Made by a program: the position numbers and the translations under genes. A stretch of 7,627 nt of DNA from Campylobacterota bacterium (GTDB lineage Bacteria > Campylobacterota > Campylobacteria > Campylobacterales > JAADDG01). Under the pieces are notes generated by a model that saw nothing but the letters and a program-made list of their open reading frames with translations, searched no databases and had not been told where the DNA came from. Shown here one piece after another: positions 1 to 5,899 of this stretch. The stretch is from contig JAADDG010000031.1 of the NCBI GenBank assembly GCA_013154075.1, positions 1 to 7,627 on the forward strand, written 5' to 3'. How positions within the stretch are numbered: the stretch's first letter is position 1; each line of letters begins with the position of its first letter.

Positions 1-732
1 GGAGGTTTGCCGAGAGTTAGTGAGCTTTTTGAAGCAAGAAGACCAAAAAGCCCGGCGGTAATTGCGGAAGTGGACGGAATCGTTAGATTCGGTAAGCCTC
101 TTAGATCCAAAGAGAGGATCTATATAGATACTGAAGACGGCAGAACTTACGAATATCTTATAGATAAAAACAGAGAGATTCTCGTTCATCCCGGCGAGTA
201 TGTTCATGCGGGAGAGAAATTGACCGATGGAGTCGTATCTCCTCACGATATTTTGAGAATTCAGGGAGAGAAGGCTCTTCATACATATCTTGTAAGCGAG
301 ATTCAGCAAGTGTATAGAAGACAAGGCGTTGCTATCGCCGATAAGCATATCGAGGTGATTATCTCTCAGATGCTAAGACAGGTAAAAATCGTAGATAGCG
401 GAGATAGCGACTTTATTGTCGGGGATTTGGTAAGTAAAAGAAAATTTAGAGAAGGGAATGAAAGAATCCTTAAAATGGGCGGTGAGCCGGCTATTGCCGA
501 GCCTACTCTTCTTGGAGTTACAAGAGCCGCTATTAGTGCCGACTCCATTATCTCGGCGGCCTCTTTCCAAGAAACTACCAAAGTTTTAACAGAGGCTTCG
601 ATAGCGGCTAAGATCGATTATCTCGAAGATCTTAAAGAAAACGTTATTTTGGGTAGAATGGTGCCGGTTGGAACCGGTTTTTATAAAGATAAAAAAGTGA
701 AGTTAAGAAAAAAGAGAGACGAAGAAGATTAA
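1..732 (+). CDS. rpoC: RNA polymerase beta' subunit, C-terminal part (5' end outside window)
   Basis: This is the last 243 residues of RpoC, the catalytic large subunit of RNA polymerase. The frame is open from base 1, and its first codons read GGLPRVSELFEARRPK, a conserved RpoC block, so the gene enters from the left and the TTG at 7 is not a start. Further conserved blocks follow: PHDILRIQG near residue 80, DKHIEVIISQMLRQ near 115, the switch-region segment ISAASFQETTKVLTEA near 185, and KENVILGRMVPVGTG near 215. These form the part of beta' that closes the clamp base and reaches toward the omega subunit in known structures. The protein ends in a highly charged tail rich in Lys, Arg, Glu and Asp. 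The stop is TAA, 82 bases before rpsL. In Campylobacterota rpoBC normally lies directly upstream of rpsL. Whether rpoB is fused to rpoC here, as in Helicobacter, cannot be seen. Confidence 0.98.
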   Translation, partial: GGLPRVSELFEARRPKSPAVIAEVDGIVRFGKPLRSKERIYIDTEDGRTYEYLIDKNREILVHPGEYVHAGEKLTDGVVSPHDILRIQGEKALHTYLVSEIQQVYRRQGVAIADKHIEVIISQMLRQVKIVDSGDSDFIVGDLVSKRKFREGNERILKMGGEPAIAEPTLLGVTRAAISADSIISAASFQETTKVLTEASIAAKIDYLEDLKENVILGRMVPVGTGFYKDKKVKLRKKRDEED

Positions 733-771
733 ATTTACTTTAATTTAAAGTTTCTCTAATATTTAGTTAAG

Positions 772-777
772 TAAAAT
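772..777 (+). promoter_or_regulatory. Possible -10 element upstream of rpsL
   Basis: TAAAAT differs from the sigma-70 consensus TATAAT at one base and lies 37 bases before the rpsL start. It follows a T-rich tract in the 82-bp rpoC-rpsL gap. No convincing -35 is visible, but Campylobacterota promoters often lack one and have periodic T-rich DNA instead. The region is AT-rich, so chance matches are common. rpsL may also be read through from rpoC. Confidence 0.22.
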
Positions 778-802
778 TGCAAGTATTTTTTAAAACCGTT
801 AG

Positions 803-808
803 AAAGGA
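803..808 (+). promoter_or_regulatory. rpsL ribosome-binding site
   Basis: AAAGGA sits six bases before the GTG at 815 and four before an out-of-frame ATG at 813. The spacing and the S12 reading frame both favour GTG as the rpsL start. The overlapping ATG opens only an eight-codon frame that stops at 839. Confidence 0.7.
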
Positions 809-814
809 AAAGAT

Positions 815-1189
815 GTGCCTACCATTAATCAGTTGGTAAGAAAAGAGAGAAAAAAGGTGATTAAAAAGTCCAAATCACCTGCATTGGTTAAATGCCCTCA
901 AAGAAGAGGCGTTTGTACGAGAGTTTATACCACCACTCCCAAAAAGCCTAACTCGGCGCTTAGAAAAGTTGCCAAAGTTAGACTAACGAGCGGATTTGAA
1001 GTAATCAGCTACATCATGGGAGAGGGACACAACCTACAAGAGCACTCTATCGTTTTGGTTAGAGGCGGTAGGGTTAAAGACCTTCCGGGTGTTAAGTATC
1101 ACATAGTAAGAGGTGCACTCGATACTGCGGGTGTTGCTAACAGAAGAGTTTCAAGAAGTAAATACGGAACTAAAAAACCTAAAGATTAA
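815..1189 (+). CDS. rpsL: 30S ribosomal protein S12
   Basis: S12 sits at the decoding centre of the 30S subunit and helps control translational accuracy. The 124-residue product equals the E. coli length. It carries the family hallmarks CPQRRGVCTRVYTTTPKKPN (residues 27-46), EGHNLQEHS (70-78) and GGRVKDLPGVKYH (84-96). The positions where streptomycin-resistance changes occur in other bacteria are unaltered (K43, K88, P91), so the protein looks streptomycin-sensitive. D89 is the residue beta-methylthiolated by RimO in E. coli; whether that happens here is unknown. The start is GTG, giving N-terminal MPTINQLVRKE, which matches the family N-terminus. An ATG two bases upstream is in another frame. 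The gene lies 82 bp after rpoC and 103 bp before rpsG, as first gene of the str cluster. Confidence 0.98.
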   Translation: MPTINQLVRKERKKVIKKSKSPALVKCPQRRGVCTRVYTTTPKKPNSALRKVAKVRLTSGFEVISYIMGEGHNLQEHSIVLVRGGRVKDLPGVKYHIVRGALDTAGVANRRVSRSKYGTKKPKD

Positions 1190-1220
1190 TCACAAAAAAA
1201 CTAAAAATTATAAAAGCACG

Positions 1221-1256
1221 CAGGCGCTATCGATAAACCTTCGCGGATAGCGCTTG
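1221..1256 (+). promoter_or_regulatory. Hairpin in the rpsL-rpsG gap, candidate S7 autoregulatory element
   Basis: Bases 1221-1231 pair with 1246-1256 in an 11-bp stem with one G-U pair, leaving a 14-base loop. No T-tract follows, so it is not a standard terminator. The loop contains CCTTC (1238-1242), exactly complementary to GAAGG (1282-1286) in the rpsG ribosome-binding site, so an H-type pseudoknot that hides this site is geometrically possible: six loop bases cross five pairs and 25 bases cross the 11-bp stem. In E. coli, S7 binds the rpsL-rpsG intercistronic RNA and represses the str operon. The same role here is inferred from position and pairing only; I could not compare it with known S7 sites. 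Confidence 0.55.
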
Positions 1257-1264
1257 AGTAAATT

Positions 1265-1270
1265 TATAAT
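1265..1270 (+). promoter_or_regulatory. TATAAT, possible -10 element for rpsG
   Basis: This is an exact TATAAT, 22 bases before the rpsG start. If used, transcription would begin near 1277 and give a short leader that keeps the ribosome-binding site but drops the upstream hairpin. There is no recognisable -35 and no TG extension, and the surroundings are very AT-rich, so it may be chance. Confidence 0.2.
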
Positions 1271-1292
1271 TAAAATAAATTGAAGGAAGAAA

Positions 1293-1760
1293 ATGAGAAG
1301 AAGAAGAGCACCAGTTAGAGAAGTTATGCCGGATCCGGTATATAAAAGTAAAGTTGTAACTAAATTTATTAACGGTTTGATGCTTGACGGTAAAAAGAAC
1401 GTAGCTACTAAAATTTTCTACGACGCTTTGGATCTTATAGAGAAAAAGACCGAAGAGAAGGGTATAGAGGTTTTTGAAAAAGCTATCGAGAATATAAAAC
1501 CCGTTTTGGAAGTTAAAAGCAGAAGAGTCGGAGGAGCTACTTATCAGGTTCCGGTAGAAGTTAGACCTGTAAGACAACAAACTCTCGCAATCAGATGGAT
1601 AATCACTTTTGCAAGAAAAAGAAGCGAAAGAACTATGGTAGAGAGACTCGCAAACGAGCTTATAGATGCGGCAAACAGCAGAGGCGCGGCTTATAAGAAG
1701 AAAGAAGATACTTACAAAATGGCCGAAGCGAACAAAGCTTTCGCGCACTACAGATGGTAA
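1293..1760 (+). CDS. rpsG: 30S ribosomal protein S7
   Basis: S7 starts assembly of the 30S head by binding the 3' major domain of 16S rRNA and lines the E site. The product has 155 residues, the standard bacterial length. It has the expected basic N-terminus MRRRRAPVREVMPDP, the block KFINGLMLDGKK (24-35), the segment GGATYQVPVEVRPVRQQ and the C-terminal ANKAFAHYRW. The ATG is preceded by GAAGGA (1282-1287) at five bases, so the start is secure. It is followed after 15 bp by fusA. In E. coli S7 is the repressor of this operon and acts in the gap just upstream of its own gene; the hairpin found there suggests the same here. A long open frame on the opposite strand over this gene is a shadow. 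Confidence 0.98.
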   Translation: MRRRRAPVREVMPDPVYKSKVVTKFINGLMLDGKKNVATKIFYDALDLIEKKTEEKGIEVFEKAIENIKPVLEVKSRRVGGATYQVPVEVRPVRQQTLAIRWIITFARKRSERTMVERLANELIDAANSRGAAYKKKEDTYKMAEANKAFAHYRW

Positions 1761-1775
1761 TAAAGGACTCTTAAT

Positions 1776-3854
1776 ATGGCAAGAAAAACTCCGATTGACA
1801 AGGTAAGAAATATAGGAATCGCGGCTCACATAGACGCGGGTAAAACGACTACTACCGAGAGAATTCTTTTCTATACCGGTATGAGTCACAAAATAGGTGA
1901 GGTACATGACGGTGCCGCTACGATGGACTGGATGGAGCAGGAGAAAGAGAGAGGTATTACTATTACTTCCGCCGCTACTACCTGTTTTTGGAGAAATCAT
2001 CAGATAAACATTATCGATACTCCGGGGCACGTTGACTTTACTATCGAAGTTGAAAGAAGTATGAGGGTTTTGGACGGTGCCGTAGCGGTTTTTTGTGCCG
2101 TGGGCGGTGTTCAGCCTCAAAGTGAGACGGTTTGGAGACAAGCTAACAAATATAGAGTTCCAAGACTTGTTTTCGTAAACAAGATGGATAGAATCGGAGC
2201 GGACTTTTTTGAGGTCGAGAGACAAATTAGAGAGAGATTGAAAGCAAATCCGGTTCCTATCCAAATCCCTATCGGTGCGGAAGATAATTTCAAGGGTGTA
2301 GTAGATCTTGTTAGAATGAAAGCCCTTGTTTGGGAAGATGAAGCCGCTATGGGATCTAAATATGAGATAGAGGATATCCCTGCGGAGCTTCAAGAGAAAG
2401 CCGAAGAGTATAGAGAGAAGCTTTTGGAAGCGGTAGCCGAGACAAGCGAAGAGCTTATGGAGAAATATTTAGGCGGTGAGGAGCTTACAGAAGAAGAGAT
2501 TAAGCAAGGAATCAAGCAAGCTACTATAGATATGGAAATCGTTCCTATGACTTGCGGTTCTGCTTTCAAAAATAAAGGTGTTCAGCCTTTGCTTGATGCT
2601 GTTGTGGATTTCTTGCCTGCTCCGACTGAAGTTGAGGCTATCAAAGGTCACTATGAAGATGGAACTGAAGTATCCGTAGAGTCTACAGATGATGGTCCTT
2701 TCGCGGCTTTGGCTTTCAAAATCATGACGGATCCTTTCGTAGGACAGCTAACTTTTATTAGAGTTTACAGAGGTATTATTGAGAGCGGAAGCTATGTATA
2801 TAATACCACTAAAGGTAAAAAAGAGAGAGTCGGAAGACTTCTTAGAATGCACTCTAACAAAAGAGAGGAGATTAAAGAGCTTTATGCTGGAGAGATAGGT
2901 GCGGTAGTAGGACTTAAATATACTCTAACGGGTGATACTTTGGCGGCTGAAGAGGATAAAGTTATCTTAGAGAGAATGGAGTTCCCTGATCCTGTTATCT
3001 CCGTTGCGGTTGAGCCTAAAACTAAGGCCGATCAAGAGAAGATGAGTGTCGCTCTTCAAAAACTTGCTCAAGAAGATCCGTCTTTTAGAGTTACTACCGA
3101 TGAAGAGAGCGGACAGACTATTATTTCGGGTATGGGTGAGCTTCATCTTGAGATTATCGTAGATAGAATGCTAAGAGAGTTCAAAGTAGAAGCCGAAGTA
3201 GGTCAGCCTCAAGTTGCTTATAGAGAGACTATTAAAAATACCGTTAATCAGGAGTATAAATACGCTAAGCAGTCAGGTGGTAGAGGACAATACGGACACG
3301 TATTTATCAAACTTGAGCCTCAAGAGCAAGGAAAAGGTTACGAGTTTGTTAACGAGATTAAAGGTGGTGTTATTCCAAAAGAGTATATTCCTGCCGTTGA
3401 TAAAGGTATCCAAGAGGCTATGCAAGGCGGTGTTTTAGCCGGATATCCGGTTGAAGACGTTAAGGTTACTCTATATGACGGAAGCTACCATGAGGTCGAC
3501 TCTTCGGAGATGGCTTTCAAAATAGCCGGTTCTATGGCTTTCAAAGAGGCTGCTAAGAAAGCTAATCCTGTTCTTTTAGAGCCTATTATGAAAGTTGAGG
3601 TTGAGGTTCCGGAAGAGTTTATGGGTGATGTTATTGGAGATCTAAACAGAAGAAGAGGACAAGTTAACTCTATGGATGAGAGAGGCGGTAATAAAATCGT
3701 CGATGCTTTTGTTCCTCTTGCAGAGATGTTTGGATACTCTACTGATCTAAGAAGTGCCACTCAAGGTAGAGCTACTTACTCTATGGAATTCGATCACTAT
3801 GAGGAAGTTCCTAAGAACGTAGCCGAAGAGATTATCAAAAAAAGAAACGGTTAA
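1776..3854 (+). CDS. fusA: Translation elongation factor G
   Basis: EF-G is the cytosolic GTPase that drives translocation of tRNA and mRNA on the ribosome and, with RRF, splits ribosomes for recycling. The product has 692 residues, close to the usual 690-705. All G-domain motifs are present: G1 AHIDAGKT (17-24), G2 RGITI (59-63), G3 DTPGH (81-85), G4 NKMD (135-138) and G5 GSA (261-263). The G' insertion characteristic of EF-G lies between G4 and G5. Domains II to V follow, with the domain IV segment containing QSGGRGQYGHV and the conserved region GYSTDLRSATQGRA near the C-terminus. No break or missing residue is seen. AAAGGA at 1762-1767 lies eight bases before the ATG. rpsG ends 15 bp upstream, so both share a transcript. 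A hairpin terminator follows 16 bp after the stop. tuf, which follows fusA in E. coli, is absent. Confidence 0.99.
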   Translation: MARKTPIDKVRNIGIAAHIDAGKTTTTERILFYTGMSHKIGEVHDGAATMDWMEQEKERGITITSAATTCFWRNHQINIIDTPGHVDFTIEVERSMRVLDGAVAVFCAVGGVQPQSETVWRQANKYRVPRLVFVNKMDRIGADFFEVERQIRERLKANPVPIQIPIGAEDNFKGVVDLVRMKALVWEDEAAMGSKYEIEDIPAELQEKAEEYREKLLEAVAETSEELMEKYLGGEELTEEEIKQGIKQATIDMEIVPMTCGSAFKNKGVQPLLDAVVDFLPAPTEVEAIKGHYEDGTEVSVESTDDGPFAALAFKIMTDPFVGQLTFIRVYRGIIESGSYVYNTTKGKKERVGRLLRMHSNKREEIKELYAGEIGAVVGLKYTLTGDTLAAEEDKVILERMEFPDPVISVAVEPKTKADQEKMSVALQKLAQEDPSFRVTTDEESGQTIISGMGELHLEIIVDRMLREFKVEAEVGQPQVAYRETIKNTVNQEYKYAKQSGGRGQYGHVFIKLEPQEQGKGYEFVNEIKGGVIPKEYIPAVDKGIQEAMQGGVLAGYPVEDVKVTLYDGSYHEVDSSEMAFKIAGSMAFKEAAKKANPVLLEPIMKVEVEVPEEFMGDVIGDLNRRRGQVNSMDERGGNKIVDAFVPLAEMFGYSTDLRSATQGRATYSMEFDHYEEVPKNVAEEIIKKRNG

Positions 3855-3870
3855 TCTAACCGATCCTCAA

Positions 3871-3892
3871 GAAAGGGGCTTCCGCCCTTTTC
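3871..3892 (+). terminator. Rho-independent terminator after fusA
   Basis: A nine-pair stem (GAAAGGGGC with GCCCTTTTC, one G-U pair) closes a TTCC tetraloop. The four Ts are mostly inside the 3' arm and are followed by a pyrimidine-rich run (CACTCCTTCT) rather than pure T, so termination may be incomplete. Its place 16 bp after the fusA stop suggests it ends the rpsL-rpsG-fusA transcript. Some read-through into the tRNA gene, 32 bp further on, is possible. Confidence 0.7.
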
Positions 3893-3924
3893 ACTCCTTC
3901 TAAAATTTCCCTCCGATTTTCTAA

Positions 3925-4001
3925 GTCCCGGTAGCTCAGCAGGATAGAGCATCTGATTCCTAATCAGAAGGTCACAGGTTCGAATCCTGTCCGGGACGCC
4001 A
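3925..4001 (+). tRNA. tRNA-Arg (anticodon CCT)
   Basis: This is a complete 77-base tRNA with encoded CCA. The acceptor arm pairs GTCCCGG (3925-3931) with CCGGGAC (3991-3997), the discriminator is G (3998) and CCA is at 3999-4001. The D-stem GCTC starts at 3934. The anticodon stem TCTGA/TCAGA (3952-3956 with 3964-3968) encloses the loop TTCCTAA with anticodon CCT at 3959-3961. The T-arm ACAGG/CCTGT holds TTCGAAT. It reads AGG, a rare arginine codon here since AGA dominates every gene in view. TAAAAT at 3901-3906 could be its own -10, but the -35 position falls in the preceding terminator, so the promoter is uncertain. T-rich sequence follows directly. Confidence 0.97.
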
Positions 4002-4048
4002 CTTTTTGCTTTTCTTTGTTTTTATCTTTTAAAAAGGAAATTATTTAA

Positions 4049-4876
4049 ATGAAAAGAAATGTTTTAATAACCGGTTGTTCGTCCGGAATAGGCTATTTTT
4101 GTGCAAAAGAGCTTATGAAAGATGAAAATTATAAAGTTTTCGCTACGGCGAGAAAAGATGAGGATATAGAGAGATTAAAAAGTGAGGGTTTTGAAGTTTT
4201 AAAACTTGATTTATCAAACAAAGAGAGTATTCATAAGTGTGCAAAAGAGATTTTAAAGCTTACGGATAATAATCTATATGCGCTTTTTAATAATGCGGCT
4301 TACGGTCAGCCGGGAGCCGTTGAGGATTTGACAATAGAGGTTTTAAGAGAGCAGTTTGAGACCAATCTTTTTGGCACTCACGAATTAACAAGGCTTCTTA
4401 TTCCCTCTATGAGAAAGAAAGAAAAGGGAAGAATCATTCAAAATAGCTCTATTTTGGGATTTGTCGCTTTTAGATTCAGAGGCGCTTATAATGCTTCTAA
4501 ATTTGCGCTTGAAGGACTTAGCGATACTTTGAGGATGGAGCTTTATGGAAGCGGTATTTATGTATCTTTGATAGAACCGGGTCCCATTAGAAGTGATTTT
4601 AGAAAAAATGCTTTAGAGAAATTTTTAAAAAATATAGATAGAGAAAAGAGTTTTTTTAAAATGGAGTATGAGAAGAAGCTTGAGGCTTTAAAAAGTGATA
4701 AAGAGCCTCCTTTTACACTTCAAGCCGATGCGGTGTATGAAGTTTTTAAAGAGATTTTAGACTCTCCTAAACCTAAAGCGAGATATAGAGTAACCACTCC
4801 TACTAAACTTTTTTGGTTTTTAAAAAAGATTTTATCCGATTCTATGCTTGATAAAATTTTAATGAAAATAGAGTAA
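4049..4876 (+). CDS. Short-chain dehydrogenase/reductase, YbbO-like
   Basis: This is a classical SDR of 275 residues, probably a cytosolic NADPH-dependent reductase. The Rossmann motif TGCSSGIG is at 8-15, D54 follows beta-3, NNAA is at 81-84, and the catalytic tetrad is N106, S134, Y147 and K151 (YNASK). IEPGPIR (175-181) shapes the nicotinamide side. R35 after the second strand (TARK) suggests NADP(H) rather than NAD(H). Several segments recall E. coli YbbO, an NADP-dependent aldehyde reductase: CSSGIG, LTDNNLYALFNNA, LRMEL-SGI-VSLIEPGPI and the KPKARYRVT near the C-terminus. The real substrate is unknown. A Lys- and Glu-rich segment (about 189-220) is longer than in YbbO as I remember it. 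AAGGA lies ten bases before the ATG. Base composition is visibly more AT-rich than fusA or leuB (13 of 60 are G or C in 4621-4680). A ypfJ-type gene follows after 41 bp. Confidence 0.9.
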   Translation: MKRNVLITGCSSGIGYFCAKELMKDENYKVFATARKDEDIERLKSEGFEVLKLDLSNKESIHKCAKEILKLTDNNLYALFNNAAYGQPGAVEDLTIEVLREQFETNLFGTHELTRLLIPSMRKKEKGRIIQNSSILGFVAFRFRGAYNASKFALEGLSDTLRMELYGSGIYVSLIEPGPIRSDFRKNALEKFLKNIDREKSFFKMEYEKKLEALKSDKEPPFTLQADAVYEVFKEILDSPKPKARYRVTTPTKLFWFLKKILSDSMLDKILMKIE

Positions 4877-4917
4877 AATTAATAAATTGATAAAGAAATC
4901 GTAAAGAGGGTGTTTTA

Positions 4918-5808
4918 ATGAGATTAGATAATGAGAGAGAAAGCAGTAACGTAGAAGACAGGAGAGGAAAAAAGGGAGCTTTCGGAGCTGGAATGAGAGG
5001 TGTGTCGATAGGAAGGCTTTTAATGCTTTGGCCTGTTATTAAGCCTCTTTTAAGAACGAAAGTGGGAATGGCTATTGTTGCGATAGGGTTTATAGCCTAT
5101 ATTTCCGGTTTCAATCCTTTGGCTCTAATTAGCGGCGGTTCTTCATCTTCTAGTACGGTAAATAATCCGAAAGAAGAGAAAGAAGCGGTTTTTATAAAGA
5201 AAGTTTTGGCAAGTACGGAGGATGTGTGGCATAGAATTTTACCTATGTACGGTCATAAATATAAAGATCCCGTTTTGGTACTTTATAGAGGTAGTACGGT
5301 TAGCGGATGCGGATATGCAAACGCTCAAATGGGGCCGTTTTACTGTCCTAACGATCAAAAGATCTATCTTGATTTGGGATTTTATGACGAGCTTGCCAAT
5401 AAGCACAAAGCGGGCGGAGATTTTGCCCAAGCTTATGTTTTAGCTCATGAAGTAGGCCATCATGTGCAAAATATTTTGGGAATACTGCCTCAGGTACAAA
5501 AACTTCAAGAAAGAGCTCTAAGAAGAGGAAATAAGGTGCAAGCTAATCATTTGCAAGTGCCGGTAGAGCTGCAGGCAGATTGTTATGCGGGTGTGTGGGC
5601 GCATTATGCAAGAAAATATCTTGAGAAGGGAGATATAGAGGAGGCTTTAAACGCCGCCTCAAGAATAGGAGACGATACCCTTCAAAAAGAGGCTCAAGGT
5701 TATGTAGTGCCCGATAGTTTCACTCACGGAACTTCCAAGCAGAGAATGACATGGTTTATGGTGGGATTTAAATCGGGAGATTTGAGAGCTTGCAATCCTT
5801 TTAAGTAA
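4918..5808 (+). CDS. ypfJ: Membrane-anchored neutral zinc metallopeptidase, YpfJ family (PF04228)
   Basis: A 296-residue putative zinc peptidase. The N-terminus MRLDNERESSNVEDRRG matches the ESxNVEDRR signature of the family. A hydrophobic helix (about 48-70) follows a Lys/Arg-rich stretch, so it is probably a single-span protein with its catalytic domain in the periplasm. A Ser/Thr-rich linker (about 73-84) leads to the enzyme domain. HEVGH (177-181) supplies two zinc-binding histidines and the catalytic E178, and E217 in ELQAD is the likely third ligand. Four cysteines, C131, C143, C222 and C292, fall at positions also present in E. coli YpfJ as I recall it and could form disulfides outside the cytoplasm. 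VVPDSFTHGTSKQR (about 263-276) is another family hallmark. The physiological substrate of this family is not established. AGAGGG lies about eight bases before the ATG. The 41-bp gap suggests co-transcription with the reductase gene, though no shared pathway is evident. Confidence 0.93.
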   Translation: MRLDNERESSNVEDRRGKKGAFGAGMRGVSIGRLLMLWPVIKPLLRTKVGMAIVAIGFIAYISGFNPLALISGGSSSSSTVNNPKEEKEAVFIKKVLASTEDVWHRILPMYGHKYKDPVLVLYRGSTVSGCGYANAQMGPFYCPNDQKIYLDLGFYDELANKHKAGGDFAQAYVLAHEVGHHVQNILGILPQVQKLQERALRRGNKVQANHLQVPVELQADCYAGVWAHYARKYLEKGDIEEALNAASRIGDDTLQKEAQGYVVPDSFTHGTSKQRMTWFMVGFKSGDLRACNPFK

Positions 5809-5830
5809 CGGAATTGTAAAGCTTTTTTGG

Positions 5831-5839
5831 TGATTTAAT
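5831..5839 (+). promoter_or_regulatory. Possible extended -10 promoter for leuD
   Basis: TGATTTAAT combines the TGn extension with TTTAAT, one base from TATAAT. Transcription would start near 5846, about 54 bases before leuD, and place the inverted repeat at 5859 just downstream. No good -35 is visible, which extended -10 promoters tolerate. This is the best promoter match in the 91-bp ypfJ-leuD gap, but the gap is AT-rich. Confidence 0.35.
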
Positions 5840-5858
5840 TTAATAATTTTTAAATTGA

Positions 5859-5881
5859 TTTTTAGTTACACTAACTAAAAA
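5859..5881. repeat. Perfect inverted repeat upstream of leuD, candidate operator
   Basis: The ten-base arms TTTTTAGTTA and TAACTAAAAA are exact reverse complements around the spacer CAC. The repeat ends 18 bases before the leuD ATG and 7 bases before its ribosome-binding site. No T-tract follows on either strand, so it does not look like a terminator. It could be an operator for a dimeric regulator acting just downstream of the promoter, or a leader-RNA hairpin. I cannot match it to a named regulator. No leader peptide with leucine codons is visible, so attenuation is not supported. Confidence 0.6.
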
Positions 5882-5899
5882 AATATAAAAAGGATATGG

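Noticed and set aside
737..751. Short palindrome ACTTT-AATTT-AAAGT after the rpoC stop as a terminator
   Set aside because: Only five A/T-dominated pairs around a five-base loop, with just TTCTCT after it. Too weak to call.
1227..2393. A 388-codon open frame on the minus strand across rpsG and the start of fusA
   Set aside because: It lies entirely antisense to two certain, highly conserved genes, its translation is rich in Ser, Phe and Tyr as expected from reversed AGA and GAA codons, and it resembles no family I know. It is a shadow of codon bias.
3214..3438. Same-strand open frame inside fusA, and similar frames inside ypfJ (5222-5443)
   Set aside because: They lie wholly within well-conserved genes in another frame, with no family resemblance.
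3925..4048. tRNA-Arg as an attachment site for an integrated element
   Set aside because: No integrase, no second copy of the tRNA 3' end in the window, and no phage or element genes follow.
5818..5830. AAAGCTTTTTTGG after ypfJ as a terminator
   Set aside because: AAAGCTTT is a palindrome without room for a loop, so no stable hairpin forms before the T-run.
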